Positions 8,418-16,466 of a stretch of DNA of 64,000 bases are shown one piece after another. The notes under the pieces were generated by a model, which saw only the letters and a list, made by a program, of their open reading frames with translations, was not told the origin of the DNA and ran no database searches. The translations under genes and the position numbers were made by a program. Every line of letters begins with the position of its first letter. Within the stretch, counting starts at the first letter, position 1. The DNA lies in the NCBI GenBank assembly GCA_964557295.1, contig CAZKZP010000013.1, forward strand, positions 1 through 64,000, read 5' to 3'. Source of the DNA: JBFMHP01 sp964557295 (GTDB taxonomy: Bacteria > Pseudomonadota > Gammaproteobacteria > RBG-16-57-12).

Positions 8418-9965
8418 ATGCCGCCAGATAATCGCATACAGTTGGTCGAACAGCAGCTCGCCACGCTCTATCAGGTGAGCAGGGTGCTGAGCCGGTCGCT
8501 TGATCTGCATCAAACCCTCAAGGGCGTGCTCGAGGTGCTGGATGAATACGCCGGCATCCACCGCGGCATGGTAACGCTGCTCGATCCGGAGAGCGGGGCG
8601 ATGTTGATCAACGCCGCGCACGTGGAAGACGATGGGCTGTTGCAAAGCGTGAGCTACAAGCCGGGCGAGGGGATCGTCGGCACCATCCTCGCCGAGGATC
8701 AGGTGGTGGTGATCGAGCGCATCATCGACGAGCCGCGCTTCCTCGACCGCCTCGGGATCTATCATCCGCGGCTGCCGTTCATCGGCGTGCCGATCCATGT
8801 GGGCGACAGCGCGGTCGGCGTGTTGGCGGCGCAGCCCGATGCCGCGGCCAGACTGGATGAAATGGCGCTGTTCATGGAGATGGTGGCCAATCTCATCGCC
8901 CAGAGTGTGCGCTTGTCGTGGGAGGTGGAGAAGAAGCAGCAGGCACTGGCCGACGAGCGCGACCGGCTGCGCCGTCAGGTGCGCGGCAATTACGGGTTTG
9001 ACAACATCGTCGGCCACACGCCGGTGATGCGCCGGGTGTTCGAACAGATCCGCCAGGTGGCCAAATGGAATACCACGGTGCTGATACGCGGTGAGTCCGG
9101 AACGGGTAAAGAGCTGATCGCCAACGCCATCCACTACAACTCGCCGCGCGCCAACAACAGCTTCGTCAAGCTCAACTGCGCGGCGCTGCCGGAAAACCTG
9201 CTGGAGTCGGAACTCTTTGGTCATGAAAAAGGCGCGTTCACCGGCGCGACGGCCCAGCGCAAGGGACGGTTTGAACAGGCCGATGGCGGCACGATATTTC
9301 TCGATGAGATCGGCGAAATCTCTCCGGCATTTCAGGCCAAGCTGCTGCGTGTGTTGCAGGAAGGCGAGTTCGAGCGGGTCGGCGGCAGCCGGACCATCAA
9401 GGTGGATGTGCGGGTGATCGCCGCCACCAATCGCAATCTGGAAAAAGAGGTCGATCTCGGCGCGTTTCGCGAGGATCTGTATTACCGGTTGAACGTGATG
9501 CCGATCTTCATGCCGGCGCTGCGCGAGCGGGGCGAGGATATCCCGCAGCTGGCCAATTATTTGGCGAGCAAGCTCGCCAAGCAGCAGGGCCGGCAACTCA
9601 CCGTCACCGACAGCGCGATTCGCATCCTCATGCAATACGACTGGCCCGGCAATGTGCGCGAACTGGAGAACTGCCTGGAGCGCGCCGCCATCATGAGCGA
9701 GAGCGGCACCATCGACCGCGATGTCATCGCCATCACGGGACTGGAAGAGAAGATCAAGTCCAATTTCTCCCGGACGGCCTCGTTACCGAGCACGCCCGCC
9801 GCCGTCGCGCTCGATTATCCTGAGTTGGATGAGCGCGAGCGGGTCATCGCCGCCCTGGAACAGGCCGGCTGGGTGCAGGCGAAGGCGGCCCGTCTGCTGG
9901 GGATGACGCCACGGCAAATCGCCTATCGCATCCAGATCCTGAACATCAACGTTAGGAAGATATGA
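8418..9965 (+). CDS. nifA: Nif-specific sigma54 activator NifA
   Basis: Master activator of nif promoters, 515 residues. A GAF domain (about 20-165) is followed by a sigma54-interaction AAA+ domain with Walker A GESGTGKE, the sigma54-contacting GAFTGA loop, Walker B GGTIFLDEIGE and the arginine-finger region. The C-terminus is a Fis-type helix-turn-helix (KAARLLGMTPRQIAYRIQ) that binds TGT-N10-ACA. The rhizobial-type interdomain Cys motif is absent, consistent with oxygen control through NifL. The ATG at 8418 is preferred over the adjacent TTG. The gene carries its targets in the same window: see the activator sites listed at nifB, nifH, modA, nifE, iscA and nifV. Confidence 0.96.
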   Translation: MPPDNRIQLVEQQLATLYQVSRVLSRSLDLHQTLKGVLEVLDEYAGIHRGMVTLLDPESGAMLINAAHVEDDGLLQSVSYKPGEGIVGTILAEDQVVVIERIIDEPRFLDRLGIYHPRLPFIGVPIHVGDSAVGVLAAQPDAAARLDEMALFMEMVANLIAQSVRLSWEVEKKQQALADERDRLRRQVRGNYGFDNIVGHTPVMRRVFEQIRQVAKWNTTVLIRGESGTGKELIANAIHYNSPRANNSFVKLNCAALPENLLESELFGHEKGAFTGATAQRKGRFEQADGGTIFLDEIGEISPAFQAKLLRVLQEGEFERVGGSRTIKVDVRVIAATNRNLEKEVDLGAFREDLYYRLNVMPIFMPALRERGEDIPQLANYLASKLAKQQGRQLTVTDSAIRILMQYDWPGNVRELENCLERAAIMSESGTIDRDVIAITGLEEKIKSNFSRTASLPSTPAAVALDYPELDERERVIAALEQAGWVQAKAARLLGMTPRQIAYRIQILNINVRKI

Positions 9966-10003
9966 CCGGCAGGTCAGTCGGAGCCCGCACACCCTCCCGC
10001 CCT

Positions 10004-10113
10004 GTAGGAGCGAGCCCTGCTCGCGAACGGTCGGTTCATGCAAATTTCGCGAGCAGGGCTCGCTCCTACGAGGCGGGAGGGGTAGCGCGTTCGCGAGCAG
10101 GGCTCGCTCCTAC
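10004..10113. repeat. REP cluster (three elements) after nifA
   Basis: One forward and two inverted copies of the GTAGGAGCGAGCCCTGCTCG palindrome lie between the nifA stop and the nifB control region. Confidence 0.9.
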
Positions 10114-10152
10114 GGGGATTGTCGTCTTCACCACATCAATCGCGCGCGTGTC

Positions 10153-10168
10153 TGTAATCATCACGACA
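10153..10168 (+). promoter_or_regulatory. NifA upstream activator site of nifB
   Basis: TGTAATCATCACGACA is an exact TGT-N10-ACA, 78 bp upstream of the -24 element of nifB. Confidence 0.85.
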
Positions 10169-10230
10169 AATCCCGCGCGGCGGATTTTCGAACCATTTAC
10201 AAAACAAACACATGAATTATTTTTCTGAAG

Positions 10231-10246
10231 CCGGCATACCGTTTGC
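10231..10246 (+). promoter_or_regulatory. Sigma54 promoter of nifB
   Basis: CCGGCATACCGTTTGC has the GG-N10-GC spacing. Transcription is expected about 12 bases downstream, giving a leader of roughly 45 nt before the nifB start at 10304. Confidence 0.85.
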
Positions 10247-10303
10247 ACTCCATGGATAAACCAAGTCGCGCCATGTCCGCGCATCACCATGAGAGGGTTG
10301 ATA

Positions 10304-11791
10304 ATGGAACTGAAAATACTGGGTCAGAATGAGACTGCCACGATTGGCAAGGGTTGTTCCGCGGGTTCCTGCGGCAGTACCGGTGATCAAATGAGCCAGC
10401 TGTCAGAGGAGATTCGCAAGAAGGTGCAAAACCACCCCTGCTACTCCGAGGATGCCCATCACTACTTCGCGCGTATGCACGTGGCGGTGGCGCCGGCATG
10501 CAATATCCAGTGCAATTACTGCAACCGCAAATACGATTGTGCCAACGAATCCCGGCCCGGTGTGGTCTCTGAACTGCTCACACCGGATCAGGCGGTGAAA
10601 AAGACCATGGCCGTGGCGGCCAACATCCCGCAGATGACCGTGCTGGGCATCGCCGGCCCCGGCGATCCGCTGGCCAATCCAACGCGTACCTTCGAGACCT
10701 TCCGCCAGCTGTCGCAAAAGGCACCGGACATCAAACTGTGTGTCTCGACCAACGGCCTGTCTTTGCCCGAGCATGTCGAAGAGTTGAGCAAACACAACAT
10801 CGACCACGTCACCATCACCATCAACACCCTGGATGCCAGGATCGGCGCCAAGATCTATCCCTGGATCTTCTGGAACAATCGCCGAATCTTCGGCGAGAAG
10901 GGTGCGCAGATCCTGATCGAACAGCAGCAGAAAGGGCTGGAGATGCTGGTGGCCAAGGGCATCCTGGTCAAGGTCAATTCGGTGATGATCCCCGGTGTCA
11001 ACGATGCGCACCTCAAGGAGGTGAGCAAGGTCGTCAAGGCCAAGGGCGCGTTTTTGCATAACGTGATGCCCTTGATCGCCGAAGCGGAGCACGGTACCTA
11101 CTACGGCCTGATGGAGCAGCGCAGTCCAACCGCGGCGGAATTACAGGCGCTGCAGGATGCCTGCGCCGGCGACATGAACATGATGCGTCACTGTCGACAA
11201 TGCCGCGCCGACGCCGTGGGGTTGCTGGGAGAGGATCGCGGCGCGGAGTTCACCATGGACAAGATCGAGGTCATGGAGATCGACTATCAGGAGGCAATGG
11301 TCAAACGCGCCGCAATCCACAAGGCGATCGAGGCGGAGCTGGAGAGCAAACGCAGCACCAGCAAGCCGGTTCCGCTGGTCAACGCCATGGCGCATCTGCG
11401 CCCGGTGCTGATGGCGGTCGCCACCAAGGGCGGTGGCCTCATCAATCAACATTTCGGCCACGCCAATGAGTTTCTGGTCTATGAGGCCTCGGCCGACGGA
11501 GTGCGCTTCATCGGCCATCGCAAGACCGAACTCTATTGCGTGGGTGACGATACCTGCGGCGATAAAGGGGGCGCATTGGATAAAAGCATCCGCGCCCTGG
11601 AAGGCTGCGAGGTGGTGCTGTGCGCCAAGATCGGCTACGAGCCGTGGGGCAGCCTGGAGGCGGCGGGCATCATGCCCAACGGTGAACACGCCATGGAACC
11701 GATCGAGGATGCAGTGCTGGCCGTGTATCAGGAAATGGTCGCGGCCGGCCAGCTCGATGACGCACCCGCCGAACTGAATGCAACCGCTTGA
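10304..11791 (+). CDS. nifB: FeMo-cofactor biosynthesis protein NifB
   Basis: Radical-SAM enzyme that fuses two 4Fe-4S clusters with insertion of carbide and sulfur to make NifB-co, the precursor of FeMo-co. The product has 495 residues. The SAM-cluster cysteines are Cys66, Cys70 and Cys73 (ACNIQCNYC). The C-terminal third is a NifX-like domain (LMAVATKGGGLINQHFGHAN) that probably holds or hands on NifB-co. ATG 10304 was preferred to the in-frame ATG at 10289 because GAGAGG lies 7 bases before it. It heads the operon nifB-ferredoxin-nifQ-draG. Confidence 0.97.
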   Translation: MELKILGQNETATIGKGCSAGSCGSTGDQMSQLSEEIRKKVQNHPCYSEDAHHYFARMHVAVAPACNIQCNYCNRKYDCANESRPGVVSELLTPDQAVKKTMAVAANIPQMTVLGIAGPGDPLANPTRTFETFRQLSQKAPDIKLCVSTNGLSLPEHVEELSKHNIDHVTITINTLDARIGAKIYPWIFWNNRRIFGEKGAQILIEQQQKGLEMLVAKGILVKVNSVMIPGVNDAHLKEVSKVVKAKGAFLHNVMPLIAEAEHGTYYGLMEQRSPTAAELQALQDACAGDMNMMRHCRQCRADAVGLLGEDRGAEFTMDKIEVMEIDYQEAMVKRAAIHKAIEAELESKRSTSKPVPLVNAMAHLRPVLMAVATKGGGLINQHFGHANEFLVYEASADGVRFIGHRKTELYCVGDDTCGDKGGALDKSIRALEGCEVVLCAKIGYEPWGSLEAAGIMPNGEHAMEPIEDAVLAVYQEMVAAGQLDDAPAELNATA

Positions 11792-11802
11792 GGAGGCACG
11801 CA

Positions 11803-12078
11803 ATGGCTCTATCGATCAACGAACGCTGCGTGAACTGCCACGCCTGCCAGCCGCTGTGCCCGAACGATGCGATCTTCCTGGCGGAAGGCCACTTCATGAT
11901 CAATCCAAAGAAGTGCACCGAGTGCGAGGGTGATTACGCCGCTCCGCAGTGCGCGGAGATCTGCCCGATCGAAGCGACGATCCTGAATAGCTTCGGTGAA
12001 CCGCTGTATCCGCTGGGCTCGCTGACCGGCATACCGGTCGAAAAGATCCGGGAGCTGGAAGCGGCGGGTTACATCTAA
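11803..12078 (+). CDS. fdxN: NifB-associated 2x[4Fe-4S] ferredoxin
   Basis: 91-residue bacterial-type ferredoxin starting MALSINERCVNCHACQPLCP, with a second, longer motif CTECEGDYAAPQCAEICP. This spacing, with an insert in the second motif, is typical of nif-linked FdxN. The FdxN encoded next to nifB is known in A. vinelandii to support NifB-co synthesis. AGGAGG lies 6 bases before the ATG, and the gene follows nifB by 11 bp. Confidence 0.92.
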   Translation: MALSINERCVNCHACQPLCPNDAIFLAEGHFMINPKKCTECEGDYAAPQCAEICPIEATILNSFGEPLYPLGSLTGIPVEKIRELEAAGYI

Positions 12079-12093
12079 TGCGCAACATCGCAC

Positions 12094-12165
12094 GTAGGAG
12101 CCGGCCCTGCCGGCGAATATCGTGTCTGGAGATTGCACGTACGAGCCGGCCCTGCCGGCGAATAT
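12094..12165. repeat. Tandem REP pair between ferredoxin and nifQ
   Basis: Two direct copies of a REP (GTAGGAGCCGGCCCTGCCGG and a GTACGAG variant) with identical flanks GCAC and CGAATAT. This looks like a recent tandem duplication. Confidence 0.88.
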
Positions 12166-12184
12166 TCCGCCCGGGGAGAATCAC

Positions 12185-12757
12185 ATGTTGTCAGCCCAGG
12201 AAAAACCGTCCTCCCGCCGTGAGACCCTGTACTACCAATTGAAGGGCCACTGTCTTGAACGCGCCAACAGCGAAATCTTTTGCCGCATTATCGCCAGTTG
12301 GCACTACGGTGACGGCATGCTGCCAAGCTGTCTTGGCTTGAGTGAATCCGAGTATCGCACGATGTGGACCGCCTATTTTCCCGCGCTGCCGCTCTGGCCG
12401 TGCCAGGGGTGCGACATCGATCGCAGTCGCCAGTACGAACGCGCGGACCTCACCGCGCTGCTTATCGAGCACCGCGCACATCAGGACACATCAGAACTCT
12501 GGCTGGCCGAAATCCTCGTGGCCGGCTGCATGGGAGTCGACCATCTCTGGCAAGATCTTGGGTTATGGTCGCGCACTGACCTGAGCGCATTGTTGCACGA
12601 TAATTTCTCCGCGCTGGCCGCGAAAAATGTCCACGATATGAAGTGGAAGAAATTTCTCTACAAACAACTGTGTGACAGAAAGGGTGTTTATGTCTGTCGC
12701 GTGCCATCGTGCGAGCTGTGCGCGGATTATGACAACTGCTTCGGCGCCGAACTCTGA
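12185..12757 (+). CDS. nifQ: Molybdenum donor protein NifQ
   Basis: 190-residue NifQ, the Fe-S protein that supplies molybdenum to NifEN/NifH for FeMo-co maturation. The diagnostic C-terminal motif C-x4-C-x2-C-x5-C is present at residues 171-185 (CRVPSCELCADYDNC). An extra pair, CQGC, occurs near residue 73. The reading frame is open further upstream, but that part is REP sequence, so I start at ATG 12185 with GGGGAGA before it. The modABC transporter in the same window would bring in the molybdate. Confidence 0.93.
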   Translation: MLSAQEKPSSRRETLYYQLKGHCLERANSEIFCRIIASWHYGDGMLPSCLGLSESEYRTMWTAYFPALPLWPCQGCDIDRSRQYERADLTALLIEHRAHQDTSELWLAEILVAGCMGVDHLWQDLGLWSRTDLSALLHDNFSALAAKNVHDMKWKKFLYKQLCDRKGVYVCRVPSCELCADYDNCFGAEL

Positions 12758-12778
12758 ACGATCATTGGTGGGTGCTCA

Positions 12779-13681
12779 ATGAAGCAGACCGAGTTGCGTG
12801 AGCGCGCCACCGCAGCCTATCTCGGGCTTGCCATTGGCGATGCCCTCGGGGCGACGGTCGAGTTCATGACACCTCGTGAGATCAAGCAGCAGTACGGCGT
12901 GCACACTGAAATCCTCGGTGGCGGCTGGTTGAAACTAAAACCGGGGCAGGTGACCGACGATACGACCATGAGCCTCGCCCTGGGCGAAGCTATCCTTGGC
13001 AGTGGCAGTGTTCATCCCGACAGCTGTGCGCAGGCCTTGCTGCAATGGATGCGCGACAAACCGGTGGACATCGGCAATACCGTGCGGCGTGGCCTGGTGC
13101 GTTATCGCCGCAGCGGCGCGCCGCATGGCGTGCCCGACGAACATGATGCAGGTAACGGCGCCTGCATGCGCACGCTGCCCGTTGCGCTCTATAGCTATGG
13201 CGCACCAGAGGCAGCGATCGATGCAGCGAGTGCAGCCCAGGCGCACATCACGCATCACAACGCATTCTCAGATGCCGCCACGCGCTGCGTGATCGAGCTG
13301 GTCCACCGGGCCCTGGACGGCGCAGACCTCTTGAGTCTGTTGCATCAAACCGTGCGCCCCTTTATCGACCGCTGGCCCGCGTTTCGTTTTCGTGGCCAGT
13401 TGCGCGCCAATCCCAGCGGCTATATCGTCGATACGATGCAAGTGGTGTTTCAAGGTTTGTTTGACAGCGACAATTTCGAAAACTGCCTGACCGAAGTCGT
13501 CAATCAAGGCGGCGATGCGGATACCACCGGCGCCATCGCCGGGATGATCGCCGGCGCGGTTTATGGCTTGGAGGGCATTCCACCGCGCTGGTTGAAGGGA
13601 CTGGATAAAACGATCCGCCAGCGCTGCGAGCAACAGGCGGTGGCATTGATACAGCTGTCAGCCGGATACCAGCCCCCGTAG
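12779..13681 (+). CDS. draG: ADP-ribosyl-[dinitrogen reductase] hydrolase DraG
   Basis: 300-residue ADP-ribosylglycohydrolase that removes ADP-ribose from NifH and so re-activates nitrogenase. Metal-binding signatures of the family are present: GDALGATVEF near the N-terminus, VTDDTTMSLAL, and GGDADTTGAIAGM near the C-terminus. Its partner draT is 2.8 kb away on the opposite strand, unlike the usual draTG operon. The stop codon TAG is the TAG of the GTAGGAGC that opens the following REP element. Confidence 0.93.
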   Translation: MKQTELRERATAAYLGLAIGDALGATVEFMTPREIKQQYGVHTEILGGGWLKLKPGQVTDDTTMSLALGEAILGSGSVHPDSCAQALLQWMRDKPVDIGNTVRRGLVRYRRSGAPHGVPDEHDAGNGACMRTLPVALYSYGAPEAAIDAASAAQAHITHHNAFSDAATRCVIELVHRALDGADLLSLLHQTVRPFIDRWPAFRFRGQLRANPSGYIVDTMQVVFQGLFDSDNFENCLTEVVNQGGDADTTGAIAGMIAGAVYGLEGIPPRWLKGLDKTIRQRCEQQAVALIQLSAGYQPP

Positions 13682-13745
13682 GAGCGAGCCCTGCGCGCGA
13701 TACTCATGATGACAAGACATTTTCGCGAGCAGGGCTCGCTCCTAC
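13678..13745. repeat. Inverted REP pair between convergent draG and SIR2 genes
   Basis: Two head-to-head REP elements. The left one supplies the draG stop codon. The right one, read on the minus strand, encodes the last residues of the SIR2-like protein. Confidence 0.9.
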
Positions 13746-14615
13746 GGGGGAAGCATCTGCCAGCGTTTGCATCTTCGCCACGCCGGTGCAACCGGCCGCC
13801 ATCACATCGTTGATGTCCGCGCGGATGATCTCCAGGCCATGACGTTCACAAAAGCGCATCTCCTTTTGCGTGGGTTCAGGGATCAGGACCCAGCCACGCT
13901 GGCCGTCTTCGCGATAGGTGATGTCCGCCATCACCATGCGCTCGGTGTCGCGGTTCAGACGCAGTCCCATCAACAGGTACTTCTTGTCCTTGCGGTATTC
14001 CTTGAGAAACGCGGGAATGGCGAAGCCGCCCATCAGCTCGGTGATGTAATCGACGTAGTCGGCGTCCGAGGCAATAAAGTTTGGAGTCGGACGCGGCGTA
14101 CCCATCGGTTTGAATAATATCGGCAACGCGGTATCCGTTTCGTCCTGCTTGATCGCGCAGTAGCTTGAGCCGTCGTAATGGAAAATCTCAAAGCGATATT
14201 CGTAGGCGAGCCGCGCCACCCCTTGAATCAAGATGTGCGGAGTGTCGCCATAGCTGTCCTGCAACTGGGTATCGCGATTGATATCCACTACATAGTCGGG
14301 CTTGATCGCCGCCAGCCAGTCATGGAAGGGTGCGCGAGTCCATGGTGTATCGCCGTACAATCTGGTCAGAAAGTTGTTCACAAAGGAGCGCCCGCGTTTC
14401 AATTCCAGATTCATCGCCGCGCGCGGGAATTCGTACATCAGTTTAGGGGCCATGGGGTTGCCGTTGTTCATGGCGATGATCAGGCTGTCGCTGTCGGCGG
14501 GGATGGGTGCGCCGGTCGCGCGATTGACCGCACCACTCAAGACGCCAGACCCAAGAAAGGGTACGACGGTTCCATTCTTGATGCCTGCCAATATGCCGTT
14601 GAGCTCTGTTGTCAT
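13704..14615 (-). CDS. SIR2-like domain protein of the nif island
   Basis: 303-residue soluble protein with the N-terminal nucleotide-binding signature of SIR2-like families (GTVVPFLGSGVL; compare the usual GAG loop) and a PDYVVDINRD region at the place where SIR2 proteins have the NAD-pocket Asn-Tyr/Asp pattern. SIR2-like enzymes use NAD+ for deacylation, ADP-ribosylation or NAD+ hydrolysis; which applies here is unknown. It lies between draG and draT, both NAD+/ADP-ribose enzymes, and has its own sigma54 promoter, so I infer a role under nitrogen-fixing conditions. The C-terminal PVGASPARENVLSS is REP-encoded. ATG 14615 has GGAGA upstream. Confidence 0.7.
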   Translation of the reverse strand: MTTELNGILAGIKNGTVVPFLGSGVLSGAVNRATGAPIPADSDSLIIAMNNGNPMAPKLMYEFPRAAMNLELKRGRSFVNNFLTRLYGDTPWTRAPFHDWLAAIKPDYVVDINRDTQLQDSYGDTPHILIQGVARLAYEYRFEIFHYDGSSYCAIKQDETDTALPILFKPMGTPRPTPNFIASDADYVDYITELMGGFAIPAFLKEYRKDKKYLLMGLRLNRDTERMVMADITYREDGQRGWVLIPEPTQKEMRFCERHGLEIIRADINDVMAAGCTGVAKMQTLADASPVGASPARENVLSS

Positions 14616-14655
14616 GGTTGGATTCTCCGTATGCAATTGATCTTGATGTTGCCAG

Positions 14656-14671
14656 AGCAATATCGGTGCCA
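14656..14671 (-). promoter_or_regulatory. Sigma54 promoter of the SIR2-like gene
   Basis: The minus strand reads TGGCACCGATATTGCT, a full match to TGGCAC-N5-TTGCW with GG-N10-GC spacing, 41 bp upstream of the start codon. Confidence 0.85.
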
Positions 14672-14822
14672 GGTCGAGACTGCTTTGGCCTGTGCATGAT
14701 TTGGGTCGTCATCATGCAGCCGATGATTCCATAAGGCGTTGATTTCATAATGTTGACGGCGCAACTCGGGATGCGCTGCATATTGCAGTGGTAAATTGCT
14801 GCGGGTCGGCCTGAGGTTGAAT

Positions 14823-14868
14823 TGTCGTTGATAGTGCAAGCGCGCCCTCAATTGTAGGGTTTGTGACG
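14823..14868 (-). promoter_or_regulatory. Two imperfect NifA sites upstream of the SIR2-like gene
   Basis: Two one-mismatch TGT-N10-ACA sites: 14823-14838 (TGTCGTTGATAGTGCA) and 14853-14868 (TGTAGGGTTTGTGACG). The second closely resembles the exact sites near 36018 and 36060. They lie about 150-200 bp upstream of the promoter. Confidence 0.5.
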
Positions 14869-14899
14869 AAAGCGCCAGCTTGGTCTGGCCCGTTTTCGA

Positions 14900-16219
14900 T
14901 CAGATCAACTGCCGCGCCAAAAGCTGCACCGGGTGCATCACTTCGATTTCCTTGCCCGCCCGGCGTACACCGCTGGCTAGATGCATGGCGCAACCCATAT
15001 TGCTGCTCAGTAATATGTTCGCGCCGCTTTGCAACAAAAACGCCACCTTGCGATCGCGAAGCGGATCGGCGATCTCCGGGTCGGTGATCATTTTGATTCC
15101 TCCGGCGCCGCAGCACAGATTGTTCTCGGGCAACGGGACGATCTCAAGCTCCGGAATGTGTCTCAACAGCCGGTAGAGGCACTCTTGATTTTGCAGCAGG
15201 TTGCGTTGGCTGCAGGGCTCATGCACCGCGACCTTGATGGACGCGGAGCGGAAGGTGGGCGTGATGTGCCACGTGATGTCATCGAGGAAACTCAACACGT
15301 CCATGGACCGCCTGATCAATTTCGGCTTTCTATCCTCATGGCCGTAACCCAGCAGGGTGGCGTATTCCGCGATGAATGCACCGCAGCCGCTGACATTGTG
15401 CAGAATCGCGCTGACCCGCGCCGCCTCGAATGCATCCAGATTCTTTCGTGCCAGCTTGATCGCCATTTCCTTGTCGCCGCCATGCGCGTGCATCGCGCCA
15501 CAACAGGTTTGCCCCTTGGGTACCACTACTTCATATCCTAAGCGATTGAGCAGTTTTATGCTGTTATGGTGAATCTGGTTGTCCAGGATGTTGGAAAGGC
15601 AGCCGGTGAATAACGCCACCTTGCCGTAGCGCGCCTCGGTCGACGAGTCATAGTACGAACGCAAGGGCAATACTCGCTGTTTTTCCGTGATCAACGCATC
15701 AATGCACTTCAGTTCGCCTTTCAACAGCCCCTTTCTGCGCGCCAGCCACTGTGCGCCAGTTTTTTTGTAGAGCGTAATCGCAATGCGCGCGATGTCTTGC
15801 AGCCATGGTTTGATTGTCAACTGATTTCGCAGCAGCTTTATGATGAATGAACATCGTGGCGGCGCGCGCTCATCTATCTTCCGTTGTGCCATGGCATATG
15901 CCTCGCCATAGGCCATTTTTGATGGACAGACCTTTTCGCAGGCGCGGCACAATGTGCACTGCCGCAGCGCGGTCATCTCCTGCGGTGTCAGCATTGCATC
16001 GCCATGCAAGGTCTCGTCGATAAGCCGCACCCGTCCGCGCGGTGACTGGTTCTCTTCCGCTTTTATCTGGTAGGTCGGGCAGTGCGCTACGCACGCGCCA
16101 CAGCTGCGACACTCACTGGCCGAGGGGAGATAGGGGCCAGCGCTGCCACTCTTCCCAGGGGGTGGATCTAGCACAACGCCGGGATTGCAGGGGTCGTATC
16201 CAAGAAGGTAATCGTTCAT
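14900..16219 (-). CDS. GlcF/HdrD-like Fe-S protein with two CCG domains
   Basis: 439-residue cytoplasmic Fe-S oxidoreductase subunit. Two 4Fe-4S motifs (CRSCGACVAHCPTY and CTLCRACEKVCPSK) are followed by two cysteine-rich CCG domains with TCCGAMHAHGG and LCCGAGGIKM. This architecture is that of the glycolate oxidase iron-sulfur subunit GlcF and related HdrD-like proteins. No glycolate oxidase flavin subunit (GlcD/E) is nearby, so the partner and substrate are unknown. It sits between draT and the SIR2-like gene on the same strand. An electron-transfer role during nitrogen fixation is inference from position only. Confidence 0.85.
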   Translation of the reverse strand: MNDYLLGYDPCNPGVVLDPPPGKSGSAGPYLPSASECRSCGACVAHCPTYQIKAEENQSPRGRVRLIDETLHGDAMLTPQEMTALRQCTLCRACEKVCPSKMAYGEAYAMAQRKIDERAPPRCSFIIKLLRNQLTIKPWLQDIARIAITLYKKTGAQWLARRKGLLKGELKCIDALITEKQRVLPLRSYYDSSTEARYGKVALFTGCLSNILDNQIHHNSIKLLNRLGYEVVVPKGQTCCGAMHAHGGDKEMAIKLARKNLDAFEAARVSAILHNVSGCGAFIAEYATLLGYGHEDRKPKLIRRSMDVLSFLDDITWHITPTFRSASIKVAVHEPCSQRNLLQNQECLYRLLRHIPELEIVPLPENNLCCGAGGIKMITDPEIADPLRDRKVAFLLQSGANILLSSNMGCAMHLASGVRRAGKEIEVMHPVQLLARQLI

Positions 16220-16253
16220 GAGTCGCCACCATCAATATGATTGATCAGCCCGA

Positions 16254-16269
16254 AGCAAGAACCGGTCCA
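16254..16269 (-). promoter_or_regulatory. Weak sigma54-like site before the CCG-domain gene
   Basis: The minus strand reads TGGACCGGTTCTTGCT: spacing is right (GG-N10-GC) and the -12 half is good, but the -24 half departs from TGGCAC. No exact NifA site was found upstream. Confidence 0.4.
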
Positions 16270-16466
16270 GTTCGTTACTCGATCATCCGCATATTGTCCG
16301 TGCCACGCGACGCGTGTGCGACACAGGAGTGATCTGGTTTTTTAGGTCAAAATGAGTGCGTGCGTCGCGACGGCTTGAGTCAATCTAGTGCGACTAGGAC
16401 GATGTGTGTCCGTCTCGACTAGTGGAGGCTGCATCTCAAAACGCCCGATTGTAGGAGCGATCCAAT
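16270..16466. other. Intergenic stretch with small dyads
   Basis: No gene is seen. CTAGT-GCG-ACTAG forms a dyad at 16385-16397, CTAGT recurs near 16420, and a half REP (GTAGGAGCGATCC) lies near 16452 just beyond the draT stop. Confidence 0.4.

Noticed and set aside
16280..16310. Sigma54 site TGGCACGG on the minus strand before the CCG-domain gene
   Set aside because: The -24 half is good but the GC lies two bases too far, giving N12 spacing.
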